Below are positions 22,545 through 30,783 of a stretch of 64,000 bases of DNA, piece after piece. Every line of letters starts with the position of its first letter. Within the stretch, counting starts at the first letter, position 1. Origin of the DNA: an uncultured Cetobacterium sp. (GTDB taxonomy: Bacteria > Fusobacteriota > Fusobacteriia > Fusobacteriales > Fusobacteriaceae); assembly GCF_947072685.1 (NCBI RefSeq), contig NZ_CAMTIK010000002.1:1-64000 (forward strand), read 5' to 3'. Both the position numbers and the translations under genes were made by a program. The notes under the pieces are model-generated. The model searched no databases and was not told where the DNA came from. It saw only the letters and a list, made by a program, of their open reading frames with translations.

Positions 22545-23358
22545 ATCTCCAAGAGATATCAGCAGATTTTCTAGGGACAGTTCTTGAATATTTTATACTA
22601 GGATATCCAATGACCATGCAAGTAACAATTTGTTTCTCTGGAGCTATTCCTAAAAACTCTTTAATATCAGGATTGTTTTCTGAGGCTTTAGTAAAAAAAC
22701 CACTAAAAACAGTACCAAGACCTAAAGAGTTTATCATTAGCTCCATATTTGAAGATGCTAAAGCTCCGTTAACTTGAGAATCAGAAACTACAACTATAAT
22801 AAGAGGTGCATTAAAAAATAATCGATCTTCTTTATTAGGATCTTCAATATAATTTTTGTACATTTGAATCCATAATTTTGCATATCGTCTAAATAGTGGG
22901 GATGTAGAGTTATCTAAAATTTGAGTAGCCATTCTATTAAGACTTTCTAATGCAAGTTTTTTTAATTCTTGAATATTTTTTTGAACAACTATATAAGATG
23001 TATCTTGAGAATTACTTGCGGTTTGAGTAAATCTTCCAGCTTCTATTATTTTTAAAATTTTATCCTTTTCAATATCTTTGTTTTCAAATTGTCGTATAGT
23101 TCTTCTAAATTTTATAAAGTTCAAAAGATTTTCCGGATTAATATCAAAAGATTTCTTTTCATACTCAATAACATCAGACATATTGTATTCATCAGTACTA
23201 ATTGCTCCAACTGGACATATTGCAATGCAATGCCCACATTTAAAACAGTTTAAATTTTTAATGCTGGCATGAGTATCGATCATTTCAATATCATTTACAA
23301 AACAATCCTTAATACAAAGAGCACATCCAATACATTTTTTAATATCAACACTAAACAT
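22543..23358 (-). CDS. Ferredoxin-nitroreductase fusion
   Basis: A 271-residue protein. Residues 1-60 carry two 4Fe-4S motifs, CIGCALCIKDC and CFKCGHCIAICP; the rest is an FMN nitroreductase domain starting FIKFRRTIRQFENKDI (the RRSxRxF block) with GRFTQTASNSQDTSYIVV, LMINSLGLGTVFSGFF and IGYPSIKYSRTVPR. The fusion brings electrons directly from clusters to flavin. Clostridial relatives reduce nitroaromatics or unknown quinone-like substrates. ATG at 23358 follows AAGGAGG. It is divergent from the ArsR regulator at 23503. Confidence 0.93.
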   Translation of the reverse strand: MFSVDIKKCIGCALCIKDCFVNDIEMIDTHASIKNLNCFKCGHCIAICPVGAISTDEYNMSDVIEYEKKSFDINPENLLNFIKFRRTIRQFENKDIEKDKILKIIEAGRFTQTASNSQDTSYIVVQKNIQELKKLALESLNRMATQILDNSTSPLFRRYAKLWIQMYKNYIEDPNKEDRLFFNAPLIIVVVSDSQVNGALASSNMELMINSLGLGTVFSGFFTKASENNPDIKEFLGIAPEKQIVTCMVIGYPSIKYSRTVPRKSADISWR

Positions 23359-23502
23359 TCAAATCCTCCTTATATAATTAAAATTAAAATTTTCTCTGTG
23401 TAATATAAGAATAACATAGTTATATTGGAAATAAAAGACAAAATGCTTTTTTTTAATAAAAAAAAATGTTATAATTTTCAACAAAATCAAAGGAGAAAAA
23501 TT

Positions 23503-23766
23503 ATGGAAAAACAATTAGCAATTTTAAAGGCATTAGCACATCCCTTAAGATTAGAAATAATATATACATTGAGTAAATTTGAATCTAGATGTGTGTGTGA
23601 ACTTGAGAAGTTAGATGAGTTTACAACTCAATCAAGTCTTTCTCAACATCTTAAAATTTTAAGAGATATTGACCTAGTTGTAACAAGAAAATTGGGAGGG
23701 TGGGTACACTATAGTCTAAAAGATGACAGCATTATTGATATTTTAGAGAATATAAAGAAATTATAA
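23503..23766 (+). CDS. ArsR-family winged-helix regulator
   Basis: An 87-residue DNA-binding protein: ILKALAHPLRLEIIYTLSKFESRCVCELEKL, then the recognition helix TQSSLSQHLKILRDIDLVVTRK and the wing WVHYSLKDD. CVCEL matches the alpha-3 metal-site region of ArsR/SmtB sensors (CxC), so it may sense metal or thiol reactants. The start at 23503 follows AAAGGAG; a longer in-frame start at 23425 lacks a site. It divides two nitroreductase genes and may repress either. Confidence 0.9.
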   Translation: MEKQLAILKALAHPLRLEIIYTLSKFESRCVCELEKLDEFTTQSSLSQHLKILRDIDLVVTRKLGGWVHYSLKDDSIIDILENIKKL

Positions 23767-23777
23767 TTTTAAAAAAT

Positions 23778-23816
23778 AAAGGCACTTTTTTACAAAGAAA
23801 AGAGTGCCTTTTTATA
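23778..23816. terminator. Terminator
   Basis: AAAGGCACTTTTT (23778-23790) pairs with AAAAGAGTGCCTTT (23798-23811) with one bulge; a T-run follows. It separates arsR from the convergent nitroreductase. Confidence 0.85.
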
Positions 23817-23826
23817 TTAAAATATA

Positions 23827-24423
23827 TTATTTTTTTCCAAGAATGATGTCTTCAAGTTTAAGTTTTGGTACAAAATGTTGATAGTTATGATCTTTTAATT
23901 CAATCCTAGAATATTTCATATCATTATTTTGGGATTCTGTTAAAATAATTTCATCAGTAGGAATACCTATTGGAACAATAAAAAGTGGTGTATATAAACT
24001 AGATATGCCAAGTGTTTTAAGGATGTTATCTTTTTTAATAGGTTCCATAAAATTAACTCCATAACCAAGTTCAGTAGCGATAAGTTTCATATTTTGAAGA
24101 GCGATTCCACAGTCAGTATAAATAAAATTAAGTGGAAGTTTGGAGGGGTTATCAGTTAATATGATAATGTAAGCTCCAGGGGCTTCATCTAGAGTTGGTT
24201 TCCATGTGATTTGACTAGCCCAAATAACATCTTTAAAGAGTTGAGTACAAACATCTTTATTATTAACTAAAAAAAACTTCAAAAATTGTTTGTTGGCTCC
24301 AGATGATGAGTAGTGTGCACCTTCTATTATTTTCATAAGATCTTCAAAAGGAACTTGGAAATTTTTAAAACTTCGATGAGAACGAGCTTTTTTTATTAAA
24401 TTTAAAATTTTTTCTCCATTCAT
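23827..24423 (-). CDS. Nitroreductase-family protein
   Basis: A 198-residue FMN oxidoreductase: LIKKARSHRSFKNFQVPFEDL at the start (family RRSxRxF variant), AHYSSSGANKQFLKFFLV, IYTDCGIALQNMKLIATELGYG and a closing strand. No iron-sulfur domain, unlike the gene at 22543. Ribosome site GAGG before the ATG at 24423. Substrate unknown. Confidence 0.9.
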   Translation of the reverse strand: MNGEKILNLIKKARSHRSFKNFQVPFEDLMKIIEGAHYSSSGANKQFLKFFLVNNKDVCTQLFKDVIWASQITWKPTLDEAPGAYIIILTDNPSKLPLNFIYTDCGIALQNMKLIATELGYGVNFMEPIKKDNILKTLGISSLYTPLFIVPIGIPTDEIILTESQNNDMKYSRIELKDHNYQHFVPKLKLEDIILGKK

Positions 24424-24492
24424 AAAACACCTCTTTTAGTTATTTTAATTATAATTAAATTACTCAAAATCTGGAGATTTCCTTTTAAAAAT

Positions 24493-24521
24493 TTGACAAA
24501 ATAGAGATTAAAGGGTATATA
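24493..24521 (+). promoter_or_regulatory. Promoter of the kelch mutarotase gene
   Basis: TTGACA (24493-24498), a 17-nt spacer and TATATA (24516-24521), ending 35 nt before the ATG. Confidence 0.8.
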
Positions 24522-24556
24522 GAATTATTGAAACGATGAAAATGGAGGGGGAACTT

Positions 24557-25702
24557 ATGAAAAAAATAATTCTAGGAATAGCTTTAGCAACAACTGTTTT
24601 AGGTGGTTGTTCTGGAGTTTCAACAAAAAATAAAGTGAATGAAACAATCGCATGGAAGCATATTGGGGAGTTACCAACTCCTAAAGGATTTGAAAAGCAA
24701 CATGGAGTTGCAGGACCTTTAGCGGGGAATATTGGAGAGTATGTGTTAGTTGGAGGAGGAGCAAATTTTCCATATAAATCAGTTTTAGAAGGTGGAGCAA
24801 AAGTTGTTTATACAGATTTATATTTGATGAAGAAAACCGGGAAAGGCTTAGAACTTATTAAACATACACAGTTAGAAAAAGGAATAGGATATGGAACAGC
24901 TATCTCAACAAAAAAAGGGATATATTATGTTGGTGGAACATATCAAACAGGAGTATCAAATGAGATATTATTTATTTCTTTGAATGATTTAAAAACTGAT
25001 GTAATAGTTGAAAAAATTGGGACACTACCATTTGATTATCATAGTGGAGTAGCAACTTTATATGGAGATGATATATATATTGTTACAGGAAAACAAGATG
25101 GAAAAAATAGTAAGAATTTTTATAAGTATAATTTAATAAGTGGAAAAACTACAGAATTAAAAATGTTCCCGGGAACAGAAAGAAGTCAGTCAGTCGGACA
25201 AGTTTTAAATAATGGAGCAGAAGATTTAATGTATGTTTTTGGTGGAGGAACAGGCGTAGCATTTGTGGACGGGTATGCTTATAATTTTAATAAAGATACT
25301 TGGACAAAGATGAGTAATGTTGAAGTGAAAGGAAAAGAAATATCTATATTAGGAGCAAACTCTATAAAGTTAGATAATAATAATATGCTAGTGATAGGTG
25401 GGTTTAATAAATCAATTTGGGACGATGCAAATTTAAAATTAAGCTCGTTAAAAGGTGAAAAATTAAAAAATTATAAACAGGAATATTTTACGAAAGATCC
25501 ACAGGATTTTAACTGGAACAATGAGATGTTAGTTTATAATGCAATCAATAACACGTGGCAGTCTATAGGAAAAATTCCATTTATGGCTCCTTGTGGAGAA
25601 GGTTTAATTAAAATTGAAAATATTATTTATTCAATAAATGGGGAAATAAAACCAGGAGTTAGAAGTGAAGCTATTTATGAAGGGAAATTAATTAAAGAAT
25701 AA
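24557..25702 (+). CDS. Kelch-type mutarotase lipoprotein (NanM-like)
   Basis: A 381-residue lipoprotein with lipobox VLGGC at about residues 15-19. The rest is a six-bladed kelch propeller with repeated GG-x-W/Y blades (LVGGGANFPYKS, YVGGTYQTG, YVFGGGTGVA, VIGGFNKSIW) as in the cyclically permuted mutarotase/N-acetylneuraminate epimerase family, which speeds interconversion of sialic-acid anomers. No other nan gene is nearby, so a different sugar substrate is possible. ATG at 24557 follows GGAGGGGG; an upstream ATG at 24536 is without a site. Confidence 0.86.
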   Translation: MKKIILGIALATTVLGGCSGVSTKNKVNETIAWKHIGELPTPKGFEKQHGVAGPLAGNIGEYVLVGGGANFPYKSVLEGGAKVVYTDLYLMKKTGKGLELIKHTQLEKGIGYGTAISTKKGIYYVGGTYQTGVSNEILFISLNDLKTDVIVEKIGTLPFDYHSGVATLYGDDIYIVTGKQDGKNSKNFYKYNLISGKTTELKMFPGTERSQSVGQVLNNGAEDLMYVFGGGTGVAFVDGYAYNFNKDTWTKMSNVEVKGKEISILGANSIKLDNNNMLVIGGFNKSIWDDANLKLSSLKGEKLKNYKQEYFTKDPQDFNWNNEMLVYNAINNTWQSIGKIPFMAPCGEGLIKIENIIYSINGEIKPGVRSEAIYEGKLIKE

Positions 25703-25705
25703 CTC

Positions 25706-25744
25706 AAAGAGAGCCCCACATATCATTGTGGGGCTCTCTTTGGT
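25706..25744. terminator. Strong bidirectional terminator
   Basis: AAAGAGAGCCCCACA (25706-25720) and TGTGGGGCTCTCTTT (25727-25741) form a perfect 15-bp GC-rich stem with a 6-nt loop, between convergent genes. Confidence 0.92.
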
Positions 25745-25748
25745 CAGT

Positions 25749-27392
25749 TTACTTTATGTTTACTAAGGCTGCGTTAGGAATAAATACTTCTTTTCCATTA
25801 AACACAACAATACCATTAAAAGTTATTTTTTTTCCATCTACTTCATAATAATTTTTATTTTCATGAAATAGATATTTTTTATTGTTTTTAGATAATATAA
25901 ATGTAGGTTGGAATTTATTTGTAGTATCAATAGTTAAGTCTATACCCATATTTTTTATGGATTTTCCAGAGACAAAAAGTTCATCAGTAGATTTATCTAA
26001 ATCTACATTCATAGCTTTTGCAATATATAGAGCTATATCAGAATTATTCACAGTTCCTGTTAATTGATTTATATAATTAGGTGTATAAATATAAAGGGGT
26101 ACATCTTCACCGGTATGTCCATTTGTTGTCCAACTCAGATGCGCTCTATCACTCATTGCTTTTCCCAAAATACTTTCTATTTCAGAAAGTGTTTTGGAAT
26201 TTTTTATTTTAGATAGTTCAGTATTTGTTAATTCTAATCCCAACATATCTTTTGCCAATTTCATGGAATTATCTTTATTTTTAAAGATTTCTTCTGCCGT
26301 TAGAATCTCTGTAAATTTAGCATTTTTCATATCTTTGATAAATGTATCTACTGGTAACTCAGAGTAATTTAAAGATGTATTTGAATTTCCTATAGAGAGT
26401 CCTCCAGTTCCATGGTCAGTTACAGAAACAACTAAAGTATCACTGTTTGTTTTTGCGTAATTAAGAGCAACTCCAACTGCTTTATCAAAAGCTATATACT
26501 CAGATGTTATAGCTATAGGATTATTGGCATGTCCAGCCCAGTCAACTTTAGATCCTTCTACCATTAAAAAGAATCCATCTTTGTCTTTTGATAAAAGTTC
26601 TATAGCTTTTTCTGTCATTTCTGCCAATGATGGGGTTAGTTTTTTATCACGATCTAAATCATAGGGGATATCTTTATCAGCAAACAATCCCCAAACAAAA
26701 TCTTTGTTTAAATTTTTCATCTCATCCAAAGTTTGAACGATAGTATATCCATTGGTTTTTAAGGCTTTGAGCATATCCTCGCCATCAGTTCGTTTTTTAG
26801 AATTGGGTTCGTTAGAACTGTCTTTTTTAAGATAATTTTTCCCACCACCAAAAACTACATTTAAATTTTGATAAACTTGTTGTTCGCCGATTATAGAGTA
26901 GTTGTTTCTATGAAGCGAATGGGTAGTAAAATCAGCGGGGGTAGCATGTAAAACTTCAGATGTGGCAACGATTCCCACCGCTTTACCTTGAAGTTTAGCC
27001 GCTTCTAAAATTGAAGCCACTGGAGATAGTTCCTCACCTAACTCGGGAATTCTGGCTCCGTTTAGAGTAGCTATTTTGGGTTTAACTCCTATTAGTTTAT
27101 CCTGTGTTTTCCAACCGGTTGCAAGTGCTGTTCCAGCAGGTGCGGAGTCAGCTATAAAAGTGTCAGCATTATAAGTTTTAACCATTCCAGATGCCATTTC
27201 ATCAATATTCAAATTGTCACCGTTATTGTAGAGCGCCCTAGCTAATGTTGAAACTGTAGAACTTGAGCCATCGGGTATTAAAAAGATTACGTTTTTAGCA
27301 AATCCAGGTTGGATATTTTTAAGTTCTGCACTTTGTGTTGTTGCTATTAATGTTAAAAATGTAGAGATCATTATAAACTTAATTTTATTCAA
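25749..27392 (-). CDS. Alkaline phosphatase (PhoA family), periplasmic
   Basis: A 547-residue metal-dependent phosphomonoesterase. Signal peptide to about residue 22; metal-site motif FLIPDG (Asp41), nucleophile ADSAPAGTALATG with Ser83, later SVTDHGTGG and the histidine block TTNGHTGEDVPLYIY. A C-terminal 70-residue extension (YEVDGKKITFNGIVVFNG...) resembles a copper-amine-oxidase-N-like beta domain. The start codon appears to be TTG at 27392, 8 nt after GGGGG; the first ATG is seven codons inside and would leave a poor signal peptide. It frees phosphate from organic esters. Confidence 0.93.
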   Translation of the reverse strand: MNKIKFIMISTFLTLIATTQSAELKNIQPGFAKNVIFLIPDGSSSTVSTLARALYNNGDNLNIDEMASGMVKTYNADTFIADSAPAGTALATGWKTQDKLIGVKPKIATLNGARIPELGEELSPVASILEAAKLQGKAVGIVATSEVLHATPADFTTHSLHRNNYSIIGEQQVYQNLNVVFGGGKNYLKKDSSNEPNSKKRTDGEDMLKALKTNGYTIVQTLDEMKNLNKDFVWGLFADKDIPYDLDRDKKLTPSLAEMTEKAIELLSKDKDGFFLMVEGSKVDWAGHANNPIAITSEYIAFDKAVGVALNYAKTNSDTLVVSVTDHGTGGLSIGNSNTSLNYSELPVDTFIKDMKNAKFTEILTAEEIFKNKDNSMKLAKDMLGLELTNTELSKIKNSKTLSEIESILGKAMSDRAHLSWTTNGHTGEDVPLYIYTPNYINQLTGTVNNSDIALYIAKAMNVDLDKSTDELFVSGKSIKNMGIDLTIDTTNKFQPTFILSKNNKKYLFHENKNYYEVDGKKITFNGIVVFNGKEVFIPNAALVNIK

Positions 27393-27430
27393 TTTTATTG
27401 CCCCCTTTAATTTTTGTTTCTTAAATTAAG

Positions 27431-27450
27431 TTTAACATGTGAGTGTTAAA
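27431..27450. promoter_or_regulatory. Inverted repeat upstream of the alkaline phosphatase gene
   Basis: TTTAACATGTGAGTGTTAAA has perfect 7-bp arms (27431-27437, 27444-27450) around 6 nt, 38 nt before the phosphatase start. It could be an operator for a phosphate-responsive regulator, but the arms are AT-rich and no regulator gene is near. Confidence 0.4.
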
Positions 27451-27549
27451 TGGATATAAAATAAAAGTAAAAGTTTAGTATATATTTTCACACAAAGTTA
27501 AATTAAAATATTTTCTCCTATTTTCACACCGATGCATGTCTATACTTTA

Positions 27550-27651
27550 ATGATAATATCGGTAGCTTTAGTTAAGGCGTTGGATTTAATGGATAAAAAA
27601 TATGAAAATTATGCAGCTAAGTGGTATCAATTTATAGCTAAAAACTATTAA
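27550..27651 (+). pseudogene. Short ORF resembling a transporter C-terminus
   Basis: A 33-codon plus-strand ORF (MIISVALVKALDLMDKKY...) ending KNY and overlapping the 3' end of the minus-strand M42 gene. It has no ribosome site. The pattern of a short hydrophobic stretch, then an amphipathic tail with DKKYENYAAKWYQF, looks like the cytoplasmic end of a multi-pass transporter, so it may be the remnant of a deleted gene. Chance is a real alternative. Confidence 0.2.
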
Positions 27652-28699
27652 TTATATCATCATTTAGTTTTTCTAAAAGTTTTTTACCTAAAAGAATAGC
27701 ATTTTTATAATCTTTTATAGAAGCATAAGTGTAATGAGTGTGGATATATCTCGTTGGAATACCAATTACGATAGTGGGGATACTTTTGTTAGTTATGTGG
27801 TATTTTCCACCATTTGTACTTCCGCCACTTCTTGCAATAACTTGGAAAGGGATATCATTGTCTTTAGCAATTTTTTTTACAAATTCTTGAACTCTTGGAT
27901 TTGAAACCATTCCGGCATCAATGACTCTTAGCTGAACACCTTTACCAATAGCTCCCTTAGCTGAAAAAGCATCTTTAAATGTATCATCAGCAGGTGACCC
28001 TTCAAAAATAATTGCAAAATCAGGGGCAATAGTATTTGCTGCTACTTGAGCTCCTCTTAAACCAACCTCCTCTTGAGAGCTAATAACTCCGACAGGATTA
28101 ACTTTTAAAATATTGTTTTTTACTCCTCTCAGAATCTCCATAACGATAGCACATCCTAATCTATTATCGAAAGCCTTACCTCTAACAACATCTATTTTAG
28201 AATCATATGAAAAATTAACATCGGGAGTTATAGGATTTCCAATCTCAATGCCATATAGGTTTACTGTTTCGTCATAAGAGCTAGTTCCTATATCAATAAC
28301 GAGTTCTTCCAATTTAGGTAATTTTTGTTTTTCTTCAAGAGTCATAAAATGAGGAGGTTTTGAAGCGACAACACCTTTAATATATTCCCCTTTAAAGTTT
28401 TTTATGATAACTGCATGGGCTGGAATATTAGTGATGTGCCATCCCCCTAATGGAAGGAAATTTATTGTCCCATTAGAGTTTATATTTTCAACGATAAATC
28501 CAACCTCGTCACTGTGACAATCAAGTGCAATAGTGGGGCCATTTATCTCATTTAGTTTTCTTATATAAAGATTATTAATGGAGTCTCTTTTACAATTAAA
28601 ACCACTCATAGAATTTTTTATAAATTCAACAACCTCAATTTCGTGTCCTGATGCTCCATGTAAATTTGACAATTCACCTAATAAATTAATTTTATTCAT
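27638..28699 (-). CDS. M42-family aminopeptidase (glutamyl/deblocking type)
   Basis: A 353-residue cytoplasmic di-metal aminopeptidase. Metal and catalytic motifs: ALDCHSDEVGFIV (HxD), AFDNRLGCAIV (bridging Asp), SSQEEVGLRGA (EE pair), FEGSPADD (Asp) and the final HIT...YIHTHY histidine. It forms large self-compartmentalised complexes in known members. ATG follows GGAGGAG. The peptide-binding lipoprotein gene lies 14 nt upstream on the same strand, so imported peptides are probably its substrates. Confidence 0.92.
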   Translation of the reverse strand: MNKINLLGELSNLHGASGHEIEVVEFIKNSMSGFNCKRDSINNLYIRKLNEINGPTIALDCHSDEVGFIVENINSNGTINFLPLGGWHITNIPAHAVIIKNFKGEYIKGVVASKPPHFMTLEEKQKLPKLEELVIDIGTSSYDETVNLYGIEIGNPITPDVNFSYDSKIDVVRGKAFDNRLGCAIVMEILRGVKNNILKVNPVGVISSQEEVGLRGAQVAANTIAPDFAIIFEGSPADDTFKDAFSAKGAIGKGVQLRVIDAGMVSNPRVQEFVKKIAKDNDIPFQVIARSGGSTNGGKYHITNKSIPTIVIGIPTRYIHTHYTYASIKDYKNAILLGKKLLEKLNDDIINSF

Positions 28700-28713
28700 T
28701 CAATCTCCTCCGT

Positions 28714-30213
28714 TTAGTTAATAAATTCATACTTATAAAATTCAGGGTACCCAGTAGCTTCAACATTTTTTAAATTGCTACTAACTCCATAAACCACATT
28801 TCCGTGATACAAAGGAATAAGCGGAATATCTTCATTTAAAATATATTGAATTTCATTGTAATAGTTTTTTCTTTTGTCGTCGTTACTTTCTTTTCTAGCA
28901 AGCTCTAAAAGATTGTCCACTTCTGGATTTGAATAGAAAGCTCTATTGCCGTTACTTCCTATTTGACTACTGTGTACATTAGGATAGTATCCATAATCAG
29001 CATCGTATGTAGATGGACCCCATCCCATAATAAAGAGATCGGTATTTCCAGAGCCTGTTTGAGATAAAAAAGCTCCCCATTCTAGAAGTTCGATCTGCAA
29101 ATTTATTCCAACCCTTTTTAACTGGTCCTGTATAATAGTTGCAACTTGAACTCTCTCGGGACTACTTACCGAAATCTTTAAACTTATCCCATTAAGATTA
29201 TTCTCTTTAACTAGTTGTTTTGCTTTTTCAATATTAAACTCTTGAGGTTTACTATTGTGGTTATACCCAAAAACAGGAGGGGATAAAAATTGATTTGCAA
29301 TCTTTGTTTTTCCTAAATAGATAGTATCAACTATAGCTTGTTTATCAATAGACATAGCTATAATTTGTCTCAATAATTTATTAGATAGTGCTGGAGATTT
29401 AGTATTTAATCCAACATAACCAGTTGTTGTTGAAGGGGCGGAGTAAACCTTAACTTTTCCATCCTCCTCTAATTGCTCCCAAGATATAGCTGGAATATCA
29501 AGAGCCATATCGATTTCAGATGTCTCTAAACCAATAACTCTACTATTCTCTTCAGGAATAGCTTTTATTATAACTGTTTTTATACTGGGATTTCCCTTAA
29601 AATATGATTCGTTAGATACAAGCGTCATACTATCTCCAATTATCCAATTTTTAACCGTATAGGCTCCAGTACCTATAGGATATTTAAAGTAATTATCACT
29701 GTTTTTATTAAATTCTTTTTTATTGATAATTGAAGATGATTTATGGCTTAAATGACTCAGTAGCGGAGCAAAAGGTTCTGTAGTAATTATTTGTAGGGTA
29801 TTATCATCTAAAATGATAATATTTTCAATCATTTTATAAAGATGTGCTACTTTTGGATTTTCTTTAGCTCGTTCCACAGTAAATTTTATATCTTCAGATG
29901 TTAAAATATCCCCATTGCTAAACTTTACATTTTTTTTTAGTTTTAGTTCTAATATATTATCGTTAACTTTTTTAGAAGTTTCAACTAAACTGGGAATAGG
30001 TATTCCTGTTTTTTCATCAATTTCAAATAAGCGATCATAGATTTGTGTGATTGCAACTTGTGAATAGTTGTCTGTTGAATTTTGAGGATCGAGTGTTTTA
30101 GGATCACTCAGTTGAGCATAAACAAGTGTATCTTTTTTTAATTGTTCTTTTTTTCCACAACCTACAAATAAAATTGTGCAAAATGTAATAAAAATACAGA
30201 TTTTTTTTAGCAT
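28714..30213 (-). CDS. Peptide ABC transporter substrate-binding lipoprotein
   Basis: A 499-residue family-5 binding protein. Lipobox FVGCGKK puts Cys at about residue 19. Conserved regions: DPKTLDPQNSTDNYSQVAITQIYDRLFEID, LKKNVKFSNGDILTSEDIKFTVERA (the PROSITE SBP_5 signature), PIGTGAYTVKNW and ADYGYYPNVHSSQ. The last part resembles dipeptide/glutathione-type binders (DppA, GsiB). No permease gene is linked, so it must share a transporter encoded elsewhere. First gene of a unit with the M42 aminopeptidase. Confidence 0.93.
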   Translation of the reverse strand: MLKKICIFITFCTILFVGCGKKEQLKKDTLVYAQLSDPKTLDPQNSTDNYSQVAITQIYDRLFEIDEKTGIPIPSLVETSKKVNDNILELKLKKNVKFSNGDILTSEDIKFTVERAKENPKVAHLYKMIENIIILDDNTLQIITTEPFAPLLSHLSHKSSSIINKKEFNKNSDNYFKYPIGTGAYTVKNWIIGDSMTLVSNESYFKGNPSIKTVIIKAIPEENSRVIGLETSEIDMALDIPAISWEQLEEDGKVKVYSAPSTTTGYVGLNTKSPALSNKLLRQIIAMSIDKQAIVDTIYLGKTKIANQFLSPPVFGYNHNSKPQEFNIEKAKQLVKENNLNGISLKISVSSPERVQVATIIQDQLKRVGINLQIELLEWGAFLSQTGSGNTDLFIMGWGPSTYDADYGYYPNVHSSQIGSNGNRAFYSNPEVDNLLELARKESNDDKRKNYYNEIQYILNEDIPLIPLYHGNVVYGVSSNLKNVEATGYPEFYKYEFIN

Positions 30214-30391
30214 TCATAACCTCCCGAAAAAATATATTTAAATAATACTACTTTATAACAAGAAAATCAATTTTAATTTTTTGTAAAAATAGAAAAAAAA
30301 TTTCAAACTGTGTGATTCAATTTATATTTATTGTAAAAATATAAAATTGAGCTATAATTAAGAAAATAAATAAAAAATGGAGATGATAGAA

Positions 30392-30649
30392 ATGAAAAAA
30401 ACATTATTTATAACTTTAGATTCACAAGAATGTATAGATGCTCAAAAAGTTTTCACTGAAAGGATGGATATTAAGATTGTAGATATAAAAAAAGAAAAAG
30501 AAAGTAGTGAAAAATATCAAATTAAAAAAACTCCAACGCTAGTTGTAGAGGAGTGGGAGAAGGTGGTTTATTATGTTGGATTACAAGAAATAAAAGATTA
30601 CTCTTTAGATGAACCAACGCCGAACTATCCATGTGTATGCTCTATGTAG
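30392..30649 (+). CDS. Small thioredoxin-fold-like protein without CxxC
   Basis: An 85-residue protein: strand TLFITLDSQECIDAQKVF, second strand IKIVDIKKEKESSEKYQIKKTPTLVV with the cis-Pro TPT expected of a thioredoxin fold. The usual CxxC is replaced by a lone Cys in SQEC, and a CVC pair sits at the C-terminus (YPCVCSM). Start at 30392, nine bases after GGAG. Could be a thiol-binding or metallochaperone-like protein. Family not certain. Confidence 0.65.
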   Translation: MKKTLFITLDSQECIDAQKVFTERMDIKIVDIKKEKESSEKYQIKKTPTLVVEEWEKVVYYVGLQEIKDYSLDEPTPNYPCVCSM

Positions 30650-30713
30650 AACAATGGAAGGCGGTCTAAATACTCGGAAATTGATTTCTGATACAAGAGA
30701 TGGAATAGTATCT

Positions 30714-30771
30714 TTGAAGTATCTCCATGCCAAAATGGAAAAACACATTTTGGCAATGGAACTATCTTCAA
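30714..30771. repeat. Long imperfect hairpin after the thioredoxin-like gene
   Basis: TCCATGCCAAAATG (30723-30736) pairs with CATTTTGGCAATGGA (30746-30760) with one bulge, and TTGAAG (30714-30719) with CTTCAA (30766-30771) extends it. The stem lacks an immediate T-run, though TTTATTTTTT follows at 30776. It may be an inefficient terminator between the gene and convergent hutG, or a small repeat. Confidence 0.5.
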
Positions 30772-30783
30772 TTGGTTTATTTT

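Noticed and set aside
24444-24459. Palindrome TTTAATTATAATTAAA before the nitroreductase at 23827
   Set aside because: Composed only of A and T; expected by chance in such AT-rich spacer DNA.
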